Counted from the first letter of the stretch, positions 43,479-52,901 are shown. The stretch is 64,000 nt of DNA from JAKZVK01 sp965261065 (GCA_965261065.1 OZ253444.1:7936001-8000000), one strand, 5' to 3'. Numbers and translations are program-made. Notes: generated by a model not told the origin, from the sequence alone.

Positions 43479-44156
43479 ATGAATTGTCGTTCGGCAGCAT
43501 CGAGAATTCGGTCGTATGTCGACGGCCAGTTGGGATGGTTCCAGCGCCCGTTGGTCCGTCGGCATTTACTGCAATGCCCTGCGTGCTTCGAGCAGTACGA
43601 GAGCAGCGAGGTCGTCCACGATCTCGTTCGCGACCGGCGAGAGATCACTGCGCCGGCGTCCCTTCGGACGCGGATTCTGCTGGCTACGTCCGGAGCCGTG
43701 CGGTGGCATCCGATTTCCCAAGCCAAGCTGTGGCTCGAGAACTGGCTGCAGCCGCTCGCCCTCCCAGCCTTCGGGGGCGTACTGTCCGCCATGGTTCTCT
43801 TTGGCGTGCTGATGTCGCACCTGTCATTCGTGCGGGGCGGGTTGGTGGACGATATTCCCCTGACCTATCTCACACAGACCTGGATTGCGGGTCCCACGAT
43901 CACGGAGGCGCCGGAGTTGGTGGTGCCGGAAGACATCATCGTCGAAGTGTTCGTCAATCGCGACGGCCGGGTCTATGACTTGCGCATGGTGAAGGTCCCG
44001 GCGGCGTCTCCCCATCTTGCATTGAAGCTGAAGTCACAGGTGGCGAGTGCGTTGTTGACGGCGAAGTTCGCTCCGGCGATGAACTTCGGCCGGCCAGTGC
44101 TGGGAAGCCTGCTGCTGTCGTTCCGGCCGGTGACGAGTTACATGGTTTACGGGTAG
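43479..44156 (+). CDS. Anti-sigma factor (zf-HC2) with TonB-CTD-like periplasmic domain
   Basis: This is a 225-residue membrane protein. Residues 1-40 form the cytosolic zinc-binding anti-sigma domain (MNCRSAASRIRSYVDGQL, then HLLQCPACFEQY with His and two Cys). One membrane helix is at about 93-118 (ALPAFGGVLSAMVLFGVLMS). The periplasmic part (about 145-225) reads IIVEVFVNRDGRVYDLRMVK, then a helix and AKFAPAMNFGRPVLGSLLLS, the beta-helix-beta pattern of TonB C-terminal domains. It should hold the sigma factor at the membrane; the sensor role of the outer domain is inferred. Confidence 0.8.
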   Translation: MNCRSAASRIRSYVDGQLGWFQRPLVRRHLLQCPACFEQYESSEVVHDLVRDRREITAPASLRTRILLATSGAVRWHPISQAKLWLENWLQPLALPAFGGVLSAMVLFGVLMSHLSFVRGGLVDDIPLTYLTQTWIAGPTITEAPELVVPEDIIVEVFVNRDGRVYDLRMVKVPAASPHLALKLKSQVASALLTAKFAPAMNFGRPVLGSLLLSFRPVTSYMVYG

Positions 44157-44426
44157 CTTCGCTCGATAGCTAGCCCCAGCTAGATCCGCGGGGCGCTTCG
44201 CTCACGGCGGGCCGGCCCTCTTCCAAAAAGCTCCTGCCCAGTCGATGGGGACGATCTCCTCCTCAATACCGTGACGCTCGCGGTAGTCGTGAACGGCTTG
44301 GCGGCAGGCCTCCATCGCGCCATAGTCGTCGATGATGACGTATCCGCCCGCGGACAGGCTGGGATACAACGCCGACAAAGCGTCGAAGGTCGACTCGTAG
44401 AGATCGCCGTCGAGTCTAATCAGGGC

Positions 44427-45594
44427 TAGTGTAGGGCACCATAAATACTGTAACTTATATTGGCTTCCCATCGTCTCTATTAACAGGAGGCATGGGATGC
44501 GAAGAGCACAACCAGTAACTTTGAACACAGCGCAATGCAAGCAGTTGGACCGCTACGCGCGCGGCCGCCAAGTCGCCGTTCGTCTCGCCCTGCGAGCCAG
44601 GATTGTCCTGCTGGCCGCCCACGGTCTCGATAATAAGCAGATCGCCGCACAGCTCGGTGTCTCGCGGCAGTTGGTGGCCCGCTGGCGCACGCGCTTTCTC
44701 GAAAGCGGCATCGCCGGCATTGCAAAAGACGCCCCACGGCCCGGTCGTACACCTGCCGTCTCGAAGCAGAAAGTACAGCAGATCATCCACAAGACCACCC
44801 GCGAGAAACCGTCCAACGCCACACACTGGAGCCGCCGCACCATGGCCGCCGCGGCCGGCGTCAGCGCTTCCACCGTGGGACGGATTTGGCGCGCCCATGG
44901 CCTCAAGCCCCACCGCGTCAAGACCTTCAAGCTCAGCAATGACCCGCGTTTCGCCGAGAAACTCGACGACATCGTCGGACTCTATCTCAATCCGCCTGAG
45001 CATGCTCTGGTTCTCTCGCTCGATGAGAAGTCCCAAATCCAAGCCCTCGATCGCACCCAACCCGGCCTGCCGCTCAAAAAGGGACGCGGCCAAACGATGA
45101 CCCACGATTACAAGCGCAACGGCACGACCACCCTGTTTGCGGCGCTCAACACTCTTGACGGCAGCGTGATCGCCGAGTGCATGCCCCGACACAGCCACCA
45201 GGAATGGTTGCGCTTCCTGCGCTTAATTGACCGCCGCACTCCCACGGACAAACAGCTTCATCTCATCGTGGACAACTATGCCACCCACAAGCATGCCGCT
45301 GTGAAGCGTTGGCTCGATCGTCACCCGCGCTTCCACATTCATTTCACCCCGACCTCGGCGTCGTGGCTGAACATGGTCGAGCGATTCTTTCGCGATCTCA
45401 CCGTCAAGCGCCTGCGCCGCGGCGTGTTTCGCAGCGTGGACGAGCTCGTCGCCGCCATTGACGACTACATAGCCCAGCACAACGAGCATCCCACGCCCTT
45501 CCTCTGGACAGCGACCGCCTCCGACATCCTCGAGAAAGTCAAGCGCGGACGTGCCGCCCTGCATAAGGTGCAATCTGCTTGACGCACTACACTA
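44427..45594 (+). mobile_element. IS630-family insertion sequence (about 1.17 kb)
   Basis: The ends TAGTGTAGGGC (left) and the complement of GCACTACACTA (right) are near-perfect inverted repeats. The element is flanked by the TA dinucleotide (44427-44428 and 45593-45594), as expected for IS630. It is inserted in the methyltransferase gene in opposite orientation to it. Confidence 0.92.
44497..45582 (+). CDS. IS630-family transposase
   Basis: This 361-residue intact DDE transposase has an N-terminal helix-turn-helix, LDNKQIAAQLGVSRQLVARW, and a second HTH SRRTMAAAAGVSASTVGRIW. The Tc1/mariner-like core has LSLDEKSQIQALDRTQPGLP, LIVDNYATHKHAAVKRWL and FTPTSASWLNMVERFFRDLT, supplying the three acidic residues. 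It starts with the ATG at 44497, with AGGAGG just upstream. Confidence 0.92.
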   Translation: MRRAQPVTLNTAQCKQLDRYARGRQVAVRLALRARIVLLAAHGLDNKQIAAQLGVSRQLVARWRTRFLESGIAGIAKDAPRPGRTPAVSKQKVQQIIHKTTREKPSNATHWSRRTMAAAAGVSASTVGRIWRAHGLKPHRVKTFKLSNDPRFAEKLDDIVGLYLNPPEHALVLSLDEKSQIQALDRTQPGLPLKKGRGQTMTHDYKRNGTTTLFAALNTLDGSVIAECMPRHSHQEWLRFLRLIDRRTPTDKQLHLIVDNYATHKHAAVKRWLDRHPRFHIHFTPTSASWLNMVERFFRDLTVKRLRRGVFRSVDELVAAIDDYIAQHNEHPTPFLWTATASDILEKVKRGRAALHKVQSA

Positions 45595-46438
45595 GCTGCT
45601 TGATGGGAGCCGACAGCAGCGTGTCCTTGAACCAACCCTTCAAGAACCGAACTTGATTATCGAGCAGACCGTATGCCTCGAAGTTGGCGCGGACTTCCTC
45701 GATCGGGATCGACAACTGCTGGTAGCGGTGGAGGTTCAGGCCCGTGTCGGCCGGGTAGCGTGCGGCGTCCGGGGGCGGAACGCCCTCGAAGGAGTCGGCC
45801 ACCCAGACGGTCCGGGTCGCATCGGCGCGGGCCCGCAAGATCGCGCGCATCAGGATCGTCGTCCCGCCGCGCCAGACGCCGGTTTCAATCAGGTCGCCCG
45901 GGACGGCACGCGCCAGGACGTCTTCGACGCAGCGGTGCACGTTGTCGAGCCGGCGTCGCCCGACCATGGTGTGGGCCGCCTCGGGCCAGTCCCTCCCTTC
46001 CTCGCGCACCTTCGGCGAGAACGGTACGACGATCCCGGGAGGAACCCGTCCCGAGTCGCGGTAGATGGAGTTGATCAGGCATTTCTTCATCAACTCGATG
46101 TAGTCGTCGGCGGCGCTGGAGGCGACTGCGGCGTTGCCGGCCGCGGCGACATCGGGACCACTTCCATTCAGACCGGCTCCGCCCACAATGGTCGGACTCG
46201 GGCGCAACCATCGTAGTAGCGGGCCTACGATGCCGCGCATGCGCGAGAGGAGAGAGCCTCGAAGCATCCTGCCGGCATTATACGGTCAAGCTGCGTTACA
46301 AGCCGCCCGAGGGGTCAAAAAGCCGCTTGACCAGAGGCCTGGCGAAAGGTCACGGGCGCTGGAACCGGCCGATCGAATCTTGACGCCCCGGCTGTATCAC
46401 CCGACAATACAAGTCAGTGGGTGAAGTGAGGTATCGAG

Positions 46439-46879
46439 ATGAGATTGGTTAGGCTTACGCTGCAGCCGGTTGTCCTGGGGCTTGCTCTTTGGATTAGCGT
46501 GCTGCCGCTGGTTGCTCAACGCCCGTCGAGCGAAAGGAATCTCGAAACCGACACCGTCAGCCGCGGCCCCGCGGCTCCCCTTAATCGCGACGTGGGAGTT
46601 CTCAAGGTCGTCAAGCTGAAGGGCACGATCGGCAAGGTCGACCTCGACAAGCGCACCGTCACCATCGTGCCGAAAAAGAAGAAACAGGGGGAACTTGAGT
46701 TGAGCTTCTCTCAGCCGCGCGGTCGCGAGCAAATCAAGCTGTCGAAGAAGGCCGCCAAGGCCATCGGCAAAAAGGGTCTCGAACTCGACGAACTGCAGCC
46801 CGGCTCAAAGGTGAGCTTGCAGTACTACCCAGGCTTGGGACAGTTGATGGAGCTGATCATCGAGAAGCCCACCGGCTGA
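46439..46879 (+). CDS. Secreted hypothetical protein (146 aa)
   Basis: The N-terminal signal peptide is LTLQPVVLGLALWISVLPLVAQ. The mature part is small, lysine-rich and beta-like: VVKLKGTIGKVDLDKRTVTI, then VPKKKKQGELELSF and SKKAAKAIGKKGLELDELQPGSKV. The GTIGKVD...RTVTI pattern with a closing PGSKVSLQYY resembles small OB- or DUF5666-like exported domains, but I do not recognise a named family. It is a single gene with its own upstream region of about 170 bp. Confidence 0.6.
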   Translation: MRLVRLTLQPVVLGLALWISVLPLVAQRPSSERNLETDTVSRGPAAPLNRDVGVLKVVKLKGTIGKVDLDKRTVTIVPKKKKQGELELSFSQPRGREQIKLSKKAAKAIGKKGLELDELQPGSKVSLQYYPGLGQLMELIIEKPTG

Positions 46880-46922
46880 GCCGCAGCGATGGCCCCATGG
46901 TAATGGCCACCGGACCATCGAA

Positions 46923-47363
46923 TCAATTCGGTCGGCCCGGCCCGCCGGACTCCCCGAATTCCCCGGCGATTCGCTTACGTCCGGCAAACCCCTCGTCGGT
47001 GCCGTGCCAGAACTCGATACGCGCCTCGCCCAGCTTCCAACAGAGATAGACCTCGTCGCTGCCGCGCTTCGCGGGAAAGTCGATCAGACCGACATCGAGA
47101 TCTTTGATGACGCAACCGGAGTTTTCGATGCTCTCCATCGCTTCCTTGAACCGGCGCACCGAAACGTCCTTGCGCGCGCGGTACCCGGCAACCTTCGCCG
47201 GTTGGATCTCCATGCCGCCCGACATTTGGATGCGCTGACCCACTTCTTGTAGCTCCTGCTCGGCTTCGACGGCGTCTTTTCTTGCCTCGATCGCGGTCCG
47301 CAGCCACGTTTCAATGCGCGGGATACAATCTTCGGCTTCCTGCAGGCTGAAGAATTTGGCCAT
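46923..47363 (-). CDS. DUF2203 family protein
   Basis: This 146-residue cytosolic protein starts MAKFFSLQEAEDCIPRIETW. The N-terminal half is helical, and the conserved DUF2203 tail is visible: GCVIKDLDVGLIDFPAKRGS, EVYLCWKLGEARIEFWHGTD and EGFAGRKRI. The family function is unknown. It is a single minus-strand gene, 184 bp from the fabG stop, with its own upstream region. Confidence 0.85.
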   Translation of the reverse strand: MAKFFSLQEAEDCIPRIETWLRTAIEARKDAVEAEQELQEVGQRIQMSGGMEIQPAKVAGYRARKDVSVRRFKEAMESIENSGCVIKDLDVGLIDFPAKRGSDEVYLCWKLGEARIEFWHGTDEGFAGRKRIAGEFGESGGPGRPN

Positions 47364-47547
47364 GGCGTAATCTTGAGATGGAGGCGGATCGATCCGCGAA
47401 GTGTCGGCAGGCGGCTTAATTCACCGTGGCCTAATCTCAGGCGCAAGCTCCCGCGCGAAGGCTCCTAGTCGCGCCCGACTTCTACAGTCTGCGAGACGGA
47501 GTCTCATTTTATCAAGGACTTTGCCGGTCGGCCGTCAGGCACTCCCG

Positions 47548-48282
47548 TTACATGTACAGCCCACCGTTCACGCTCAACACCTGCCCGGTGATGTACGAGG
47601 CGTCCTCGCCGGCGAGAAACGCGACGGCTTTCGCAATTTCCTCGGGCTCCCCCATCCGCTTGAGAGGCACCGCGGTGAGGATTTTCTCGCGAATCTTCTC
47701 ATCAAGCGCCTCGGTCATGCCGGTGGCGATAAACCCGGGGGCGACGGCGTTGACAGTGATGTTGCGCGAGGCGATTTCAAGCGCCAGCGACTTGGTCAGC
47801 CCGATCAAGCCGGCTTTCGCCGATACGTAGTTCGCCTGTCCGGGATTCCCCGAAAGCGCCACTACCGAGGTGATGTTGATGATGCGCCCCCAACGCTGCT
47901 TCATCATGCCCTGCAATGCGGCCTGGACGCACAGAAAGCTTCCCGTTAGATTCGTTTCGAGCACCTGATGCCAAGCCTCCGACGACATTCGCAGCGCCAA
48001 CCAGTCACGCGTGACCCCGGCATTGTTCACCAGGATCGTTACGGGGCCGAACCGTTCCGCCGCTTGTGCGAAAGCGGCTTTGATCGAATCCGGCGACGAC
48101 ACGTCGAGCGGCACCGCCTCAGCCTGCCCGCCTTCCGCTCGGATTTCCTCGACCAGTCGGGCGAGCTTCTGCTGCTGGCGGGCGCCCGCGACGACCCGAG
48201 CACCGGCGCGCGCCAACTCGGCAGCACAAGCCCGGCCGATCCCCTGGCTGGCGCCGGTGACAAACGCAACTCGGTCTTTCAT
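47548..48282 (-). CDS. fabG: 3-oxoacyl-ACP reductase
   Basis: This 244-residue short-chain dehydrogenase reduces beta-ketoacyl-ACP with NADPH in fatty-acid elongation. It shows VTGASQGIGRACA (residues 9-21), NNAGVTRD, the catalytic Ser in NITSVVALSG, YVSAKAGLIGLTKSLA (Tyr and Lys), PGFIATGMTEAL and the FabG C-terminus GQVLSVNGGLYM. The start overlaps the fabD stop as ATGA, so the two are translationally coupled. Confidence 0.92.
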   Translation of the reverse strand: MKDRVAFVTGASQGIGRACAAELARAGARVVAGARQQQKLARLVEEIRAEGGQAEAVPLDVSSPDSIKAAFAQAAERFGPVTILVNNAGVTRDWLALRMSSEAWHQVLETNLTGSFLCVQAALQGMMKQRWGRIINITSVVALSGNPGQANYVSAKAGLIGLTKSLALEIASRNITVNAVAPGFIATGMTEALDEKIREKILTAVPLKRMGEPEEIAKAVAFLAGEDASYITGQVLSVNGGLYM

Positions 48283-49229
48283 CGCTGTAGCGCCTCCAAA
48301 GAATCCACCCCTAAAGAGTCCGCCTCTAAAGACTCACGGTCCCGTACACTCGAACCGCGCAACGAACGGTCGATGCTGCGAAGCAGTCCGGTCAGCACCT
48401 TGCCCGGACCCACCTCGATGAAATGGTCCACTCCTTCGCCGGCCAGGTATCGAACCGACTGCTCCCAGCGTACCGGGTTCGGGACCTGGTCCTTCAAGCC
48501 TTGTTTCGCTTCTTCGCCGCTGCGAACCTCACGGGCCGCAAAATTGTTGACCAACGGCGTGCTCAAGTCACGGAATTCGATCGTATCAAGGTCGCTTGCC
48601 AACCGCTCCTGCGCGGGCTTCATCAGGGCGCAATGAAAGGGCGCGCTGACCTCGAGCTTCACGACCTTGCGGGCCCCGGCTGCCTTCGCCAGTTCCATCG
48701 CTCTCTCCACCGCACCCGCGTGGCCTGCGATGACCACCTGCGTCGGCGCGTTGAGATTGGCGGGACTGACCACTTCTCCCTGTGCCGCTTCCTGACAGAT
48801 TCCTTCCAGCTTGTCGGGTGGCAACATCACCAGCGCGGCCATGGCGCCAACGCCCGCGGGAACAGCCTCCTGCATGTAGCGGCCCCGCTTGCGAACCAAC
48901 TGCACGGCGTCGACGAAGTCGAGCGCTCCGGCGGCAACGAGTGCCGAGTATTCGCCCAGGCTGTGACCCGCGACGTAGTCCGCTGTAACCCCGCGCTCCC
49001 GCAGGACAGCCGCGGTCGCGACCGAGCATGTCAGAATCGCCGGCTGCGTATTCTCCGTCAGCTTGAGCTGGTCTTCGGGCCCCTCGAAGCAAAGCGACGA
49101 GAGAGAAAAACCGAGGGCCTCGTCCGCTTGCTCGAAAAGCTGCCGCGCCTCGGGATACGCACCGGCCAGGTCCTTGCCCATTCCCGCCGCTTGCGAACCT
49201 TGCCCGGGGAATAGAAACGCAATCTTCAC
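48279..49229 (-). CDS. fabD: Malonyl-CoA:ACP transacylase
   Basis: This 316-residue enzyme loads malonate onto ACP for fatty-acid synthesis. Motifs are AFLFPGQGSQAAGMGKDLAG, the nucleophile GHSLGEYSALVAAGAL, APFHCALMKPAQERLASDL (catalytic His) and FIEVGPGKVLTGLL. After the last conserved motif there is an unusual tail, ESLEADSLGVDSLEALQR. It is encoded by about three imperfect 15-bp repeats, which lie right before the overlap with fabG. Confidence 0.93.
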   Translation of the reverse strand: MKIAFLFPGQGSQAAGMGKDLAGAYPEARQLFEQADEALGFSLSSLCFEGPEDQLKLTENTQPAILTCSVATAAVLRERGVTADYVAGHSLGEYSALVAAGALDFVDAVQLVRKRGRYMQEAVPAGVGAMAALVMLPPDKLEGICQEAAQGEVVSPANLNAPTQVVIAGHAGAVERAMELAKAAGARKVVKLEVSAPFHCALMKPAQERLASDLDTIEFRDLSTPLVNNFAAREVRSGEEAKQGLKDQVPNPVRWEQSVRYLAGEGVDHFIEVGPGKVLTGLLRSIDRSLRGSSVRDRESLEADSLGVDSLEALQR

Positions 49230-49343
49230 TATGGTGTAAAAGATAACCGTAGCACTTGCGGGGTCGGCAAACGCAACCGGGCATCGGCGCCAGGGCTTGA
49301 TGACGTGACTACGTGACGATAACTCGGGAGCTGTAGTCGCGTA

Positions 49344-50843
49344 CTATGGGTCGGAGGAGACCTTGGGGCTCATCGTCGTCAAAATCCACTCTGCCTCCCG
49401 CCGCTGATGTGGCGTCTGGGCGGTTCTTAACGCCAGCCCGATGGCACGGCCCGCTTCGGCCGGCTGGTGGGCATGCTGGTAGGCAAACGCGAGCGCCCGC
49501 CAGATTGGGGACCAGCGGGGCCGGGCCCGCGACGCGCGCTCTAGCGGAGCGACGGCGTCCCCATACCGCAACTCGCGGTTGTGAAGCATGCCGGCGAACA
49601 GCAAAGCTTCGGGGAAACCTCCATCGAGATGGAGCGCCCGGCTGAGGTGACGCCACACGTCTTGACGATTGCCGCCGGTTTCGTCGAGCGCCTGCGCGTA
49701 TCCAAAGTGGACGCGGACCGTGTCCGCACCCAACTCCAAGGCACGAGCAAAGCGGCTTCGCGCATCCTCATACTCGAGTAAACGAAGCGCCAACTCGCCC
49801 GCACGAACTTCGACGTCGGCTGCCGGTCCATCTTCAGCAAGCGGGACGATCATCTCCTGGGCGTCCGCCACATGGCCCAGTTCGAGCAGCAGATCGACTT
49901 GAAGAAGCCTCGCTTCGCTTCGTGAGAGAGCAACGGGCTCCACCTCTTGTTTCGATGCCGCGTCCCCTATCGGGACCTCGATCTGCCTGAGCTGCAAACG
50001 GCGCAAGTACGCCGCCAGATCCCGCTCCCCTTGCTCGATCGGTTTCTCGAATACGCTTTGAAACGCCGCGGGCTGCGGGTCGCCCCGGCCCAAGGCGGCG
50101 ACGAAGTCGTCGAACCGACCCGAGTAGCGTTCGGACAAGCGCAACATGTGGGCGAAAGCCCAGCTCTGCGCATAGAAGACCCACGCCCCTTTCCCGTCGG
50201 AATAAATGGGCGAGTCCTCGTTCACTGCCAGCAGCGTCTCGAAATCGAGCAGAGGCTCGTCTCGCAGGGTCAGGACGTGCCCGGTGATCGGCTTGCCGAT
50301 GCGTACGGTGTCCCGGCCTGTTTGGACGCTGGAGTAGAGTTCCGCCACGCCCTCTTCCAGCCACAGCGGCAGGCTCGCGGTCGTCTGATGTTGAACCAGG
50401 TGGACGTACTCGTGAAACAGCGTCTGCTTGCGGTCACGCAAAACGATGTGCCCGGTCGACGAGCCGGTCCTCGACGGGAGCGCCGCCATGGCGTGGACCT
50501 GCCGGCTGTTGTGCAGGACGATGTAATCGTGCTTCCGGCCGGGCAGATAGTATGCCATCTTCCCGCTCGACTTCGCCCAACGAAAACGGTTGTAGTCACG
50601 GGCCGAGCCGAACAATACAACCCGCACCGGCATCGTGCCCTCGAACCCACTCTGGACGGCTTCGATGACTCGGTGGAACCGTTCGAGGTCCTGAGCGGTC
50701 TTACGGGCCGCGCGGTTGCCGGCGCTGCTGTAGAGTTCGAAATGTTCCGACGCGAGCTTCAACCACTTGGCGGCGGAGCCGGTCGCCGGTAGGCTCAGCA
50801 GCCCGAGAACGATCAGCGCGTGACCAGGACACAAGCGTCTCAC
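49344..50843 (-). CDS. Exported DUF1570-like metallopeptidase with TPR-like tail
   Basis: This 499-residue protein starts with GTG and has a signal peptide (ALIVLGLLSLPATGSA). Residues 26-120 contain LASEHFELYSSAGNRAARKT, and then comes FHEYVHLVQHQTT (near 144), an HExxH zinc motif followed by EEGVAELYSSVQ, as in peptidase MA/DUF1570 proteins. The C-terminal half (about 320-490) has helical repeats with TPR character (EDARSRFARALELGADTVRV, YGDAVAPLERASRARP). It is likely a periplasmic metalloprotease of unknown target. It stands alone. Confidence 0.75.
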   Translation of the reverse strand: MRRLCPGHALIVLGLLSLPATGSAAKWLKLASEHFELYSSAGNRAARKTAQDLERFHRVIEAVQSGFEGTMPVRVVLFGSARDYNRFRWAKSSGKMAYYLPGRKHDYIVLHNSRQVHAMAALPSRTGSSTGHIVLRDRKQTLFHEYVHLVQHQTTASLPLWLEEGVAELYSSVQTGRDTVRIGKPITGHVLTLRDEPLLDFETLLAVNEDSPIYSDGKGAWVFYAQSWAFAHMLRLSERYSGRFDDFVAALGRGDPQPAAFQSVFEKPIEQGERDLAAYLRRLQLRQIEVPIGDAASKQEVEPVALSRSEARLLQVDLLLELGHVADAQEMIVPLAEDGPAADVEVRAGELALRLLEYEDARSRFARALELGADTVRVHFGYAQALDETGGNRQDVWRHLSRALHLDGGFPEALLFAGMLHNRELRYGDAVAPLERASRARPRWSPIWRALAFAYQHAHQPAEAGRAIGLALRTAQTPHQRREAEWILTTMSPKVSSDP

Positions 50844-51145
50844 GGAACACCGAAAGCTGAAAAGCGGGTCTGAGACCCGCCCAGGTCCTTATTCTAGTGC
50901 CAGCGGACAGCCTTCAGCGTCCGGACCTGGAGGGCCGTAATCCGTCTGTAGCCGGCGTACGGATCTGGAACTAGAAGCTTCAAGCACGAACGCGGCTGCT
51001 CAACGCGGGCTAACGCCCGCGGCTCTGAGCGGTGGTTCGAGGCGGATTCGCTGGGCTGGGGTTGGGTGGAGAATCGTTGAGGCGTACGGACAGAGGGGTA
51101 CGGACAGTTGTCCCACGGCAGCCGTGTGGACGACCATGAGAGGGC
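50844..51145. other. Gene-free region with two hairpins
   Basis: 302 bp between two divergent genes. Hairpins GCGGGTC/GACCCGC (50864-50880) and GCGGGC/GCCCGC (51005-51020) are present. A 10-bp direct repeat, GTACGGACAG, occurs twice near 51083-51108. No gene or clear promoter is seen. Confidence 0.4.
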
Positions 51146-51970
51146 ATGCCTGGCACGATCTACCTCGTCGCCACACCCTTGGGGAACCTCGAAGACATCA
51201 CCCTGCGCGCGCTGCGCGTGTTGAAGGAGGCCGACGCTATCGCCTGCGAGGACACGCGTCACACCGGCCGCCTGCTGCGGCACTTCGAGATCAGCAAGCC
51301 GCTCGTCAGCTATCACGAGCACAACGAAGCCGAGCGCGCCGCCGAGTTGGTCGAGCGAGCCCGCGAGGGGGAGTCGATCGCGGTCGTCTCCGACGCCGGG
51401 ATGCCTGGGATATCCGACCCGGGATACCGGATCGTCGAGCAGGCCATCGCCGTTGGGGTCAACGTGGTCCCCGTGCCCGGACCCGTGGCCATCGAGACGG
51501 CGCTAGCGGCGTCGGGGCTGCCCACGGACTCGTTTCGCTTCGGCGGGTTTTTGCCCGCCCGGCGCGCGCAGCGCCGCAAGGCCCTGGCGGCTCTGGCCGA
51601 GGAAACAGCAACCCTGGTTTTCTACGAGGCTCCGCACCGCATTCTCACGACACTTGACGATATCGGCGAAGTGCTGGGCGAGCGCGCGGTCGTGGTCGCC
51701 CGCGAGCTGACCAAAATGCATGAGGAGTTTGTGCGGGGGACGCCGTCGGAGGTGTCCGCCCGGCTGAAGAAGAAAGGAAGCCCGCGCGGCGAAATCACGT
51801 TGCTGATCGGGAAGGGCGCGCTGCCGGCTGCTCCTCCGCGGGATGTCGCGGCTCACGTGCGCGAGTTGATCGAAAACGAAGGCCTCCCGCGCATGGACGC
51901 GATCAAGCGCGCCGCCAAGGAACGGGGCATCCCCAAGCGCGAAGTGTATCGCCTGTTGGAACAAAGGTAA
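51146..51970 (+). CDS. rsmI: 16S rRNA (cytidine-1402-2'-O)-methyltransferase
   Basis: This 274-residue tetrapyrrole-methylase-fold enzyme 2'-O-methylates C1402 of 16S rRNA. Conserved pieces are GTIYLVATPLGNLEDITLRA at the N-terminus, CEDTRHTGRLLRHF, YHEHNEAERAAELV, VSDAGMPGISDPGYRIV, FRFGGFLPARRAQRRKAL, FYEAPHRILTTLDDI and ARELTKMHEEFVRGT. The start has GAGAGG upstream. The C-terminal ERGIPKREVYRLL is typical of the family. Confidence 0.95.
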   Translation: MPGTIYLVATPLGNLEDITLRALRVLKEADAIACEDTRHTGRLLRHFEISKPLVSYHEHNEAERAAELVERAREGESIAVVSDAGMPGISDPGYRIVEQAIAVGVNVVPVPGPVAIETALAASGLPTDSFRFGGFLPARRAQRRKALAALAEETATLVFYEAPHRILTTLDDIGEVLGERAVVVARELTKMHEEFVRGTPSEVSARLKKKGSPRGEITLLIGKGALPAAPPRDVAAHVRELIENEGLPRMDAIKRAAKERGIPKREVYRLLEQR

Positions 51971-52028
51971 CCGAGTCCGGAACTCGAGTGACAGGTAAGC
52001 ACCCGGTCCGAAGAAAAGGAGATCTAGA

Positions 52029-52901
52029 ATGCTACGCCTCTTCCTCCTCCTCACCATTCCATTCACCGCCCTCGCCCAACTCGAAGGCGTCATTGACCTA
52101 CACGTCCACTGCGCTCCCGACAGCGGCCCCCGCTCAATCGACGCGCTCGATACCGCCCGCATGGCGCAGCGCCACCACATGCGTGCACTGCTTTTCAAGA
52201 ACCACTACACCCACACCGCGTCGCTCGCCTATCTCGTCTCGCAAGCCGTGCCCGGCGTTGAATCCTACGGCGGCATCGCGCTGAACCGCACAGTCGGCGG
52301 TATCAACCCTCCGGCAGTCGAACACATGGTGCGCACGACCGGCGGGCTCGGCCGCGTCGTCTGGATGCCGACGTTTGATTCCGAGCACTACCACCGCACT
52401 GTCGAGCCGAATCCGAATCACGTGCCCGTCTCGCGGGACGGCAAGCTGCTTCCGGAGGTCAAAGAGGTTCTCGCCCTGCTAGCCACACTGAACTTGGCGC
52501 TGGCGACGGGACACTCGAGCCCCGCGGAGTCACTGCTGCTGATCCGCGAGGCCAAGCGCGTGGGCGTCGGCCGCATCCTGGTCACCCACCCCATGCTGCC
52601 GCTGGTCGGGATGTCGGTCGAGATCCAGAAGGAAGCGGCGCAACTCGGCGCGTTGCTCGAATTCCCCGCCGCGATCGCGCTGCCGAGCGGCGACATGACG
52701 GTGGAAGCCTACGCGGCAGCCATCCGGGAGGTCGGCCCCGCCCACGTCATCGTCACCAGCGACCTTGGCCAACCTCTCAACCCGGTCCACACCGACGGGC
52801 TGATTTGGTTTCTCGATCAGCTCAGATCCCACGGCTTCACCGGGGATGAGATCGATCTGATGACGAAGCACAACCCGGCGCGATACCTCGCGCTCGAGTA
52901 A
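52029..52901 (+). CDS. DUF6282-like metal-dependent hydrolase, exported
   Basis: This 290-residue protein has a strong AAGGAG and a short signal peptide (LFLLLTIPFTALAQ). The body starts EGVIDLHVHCAPDSGPRSID, with the HxH metal pair of amidohydrolase/PHP-like TIM barrels. It continues with VWMPTFDSEHYHRTV, LALATGHSSPAESLLLIREA, RILVTHPMLPLVG, VIVTSDLGQPLNPVHTDGL and DLMTKHNPARYLALE, resembling DUF6282. Several His and Asp residues are in ligand positions, so hydrolase activity is likely, but the substrate is unknown. It follows rsmI by 58 bp. Confidence 0.7.
   Translation: MLRLFLLLTIPFTALAQLEGVIDLHVHCAPDSGPRSIDALDTARMAQRHHMRALLFKNHYTHTASLAYLVSQAVPGVESYGGIALNRTVGGINPPAVEHMVRTTGGLGRVVWMPTFDSEHYHRTVEPNPNHVPVSRDGKLLPEVKEVLALLATLNLALATGHSSPAESLLLIREAKRVGVGRILVTHPMLPLVGMSVEIQKEAAQLGALLEFPAAIALPSGDMTVEAYAAAIREVGPAHVIVTSDLGQPLNPVHTDGLIWFLDQLRSHGFTGDEIDLMTKHNPARYLALE

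Larger units (their letters stand above)
44202..46267 (-). pseudogene. TylF/MycF-type O-methyltransferase split by IS630
   Basis: The N-terminal part (46267 to about 45595) includes DLIETGVWRGGTTILMRAIL, the SAM-binding loop, and VWVADSFEGVPPPD. It breaks after SAPIKQL. The C-terminal part (44426 to 44202) resumes as ALIRLDGDLYESTFDALSAL and YVIIDDYGAMEACRQAVHDY, ending FWKRAGPP. Removing the IS630 element and one TA restores an unbroken frame, giving about 300 residues. The family methylates sugar hydroxyls of antibiotics and other glycans. It may once have modified the surface polysaccharide. The split copy is presumably inactive. Confidence 0.9.

Noticed and set aside
47490..47515. GAGAC/GTCTC hairpin followed by ATTTT as a terminator of fabG
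   Set aside because: fabG is transcribed on the minus strand and the T-run is on the plus strand, so the orientation is wrong; no plus-strand gene ends there.
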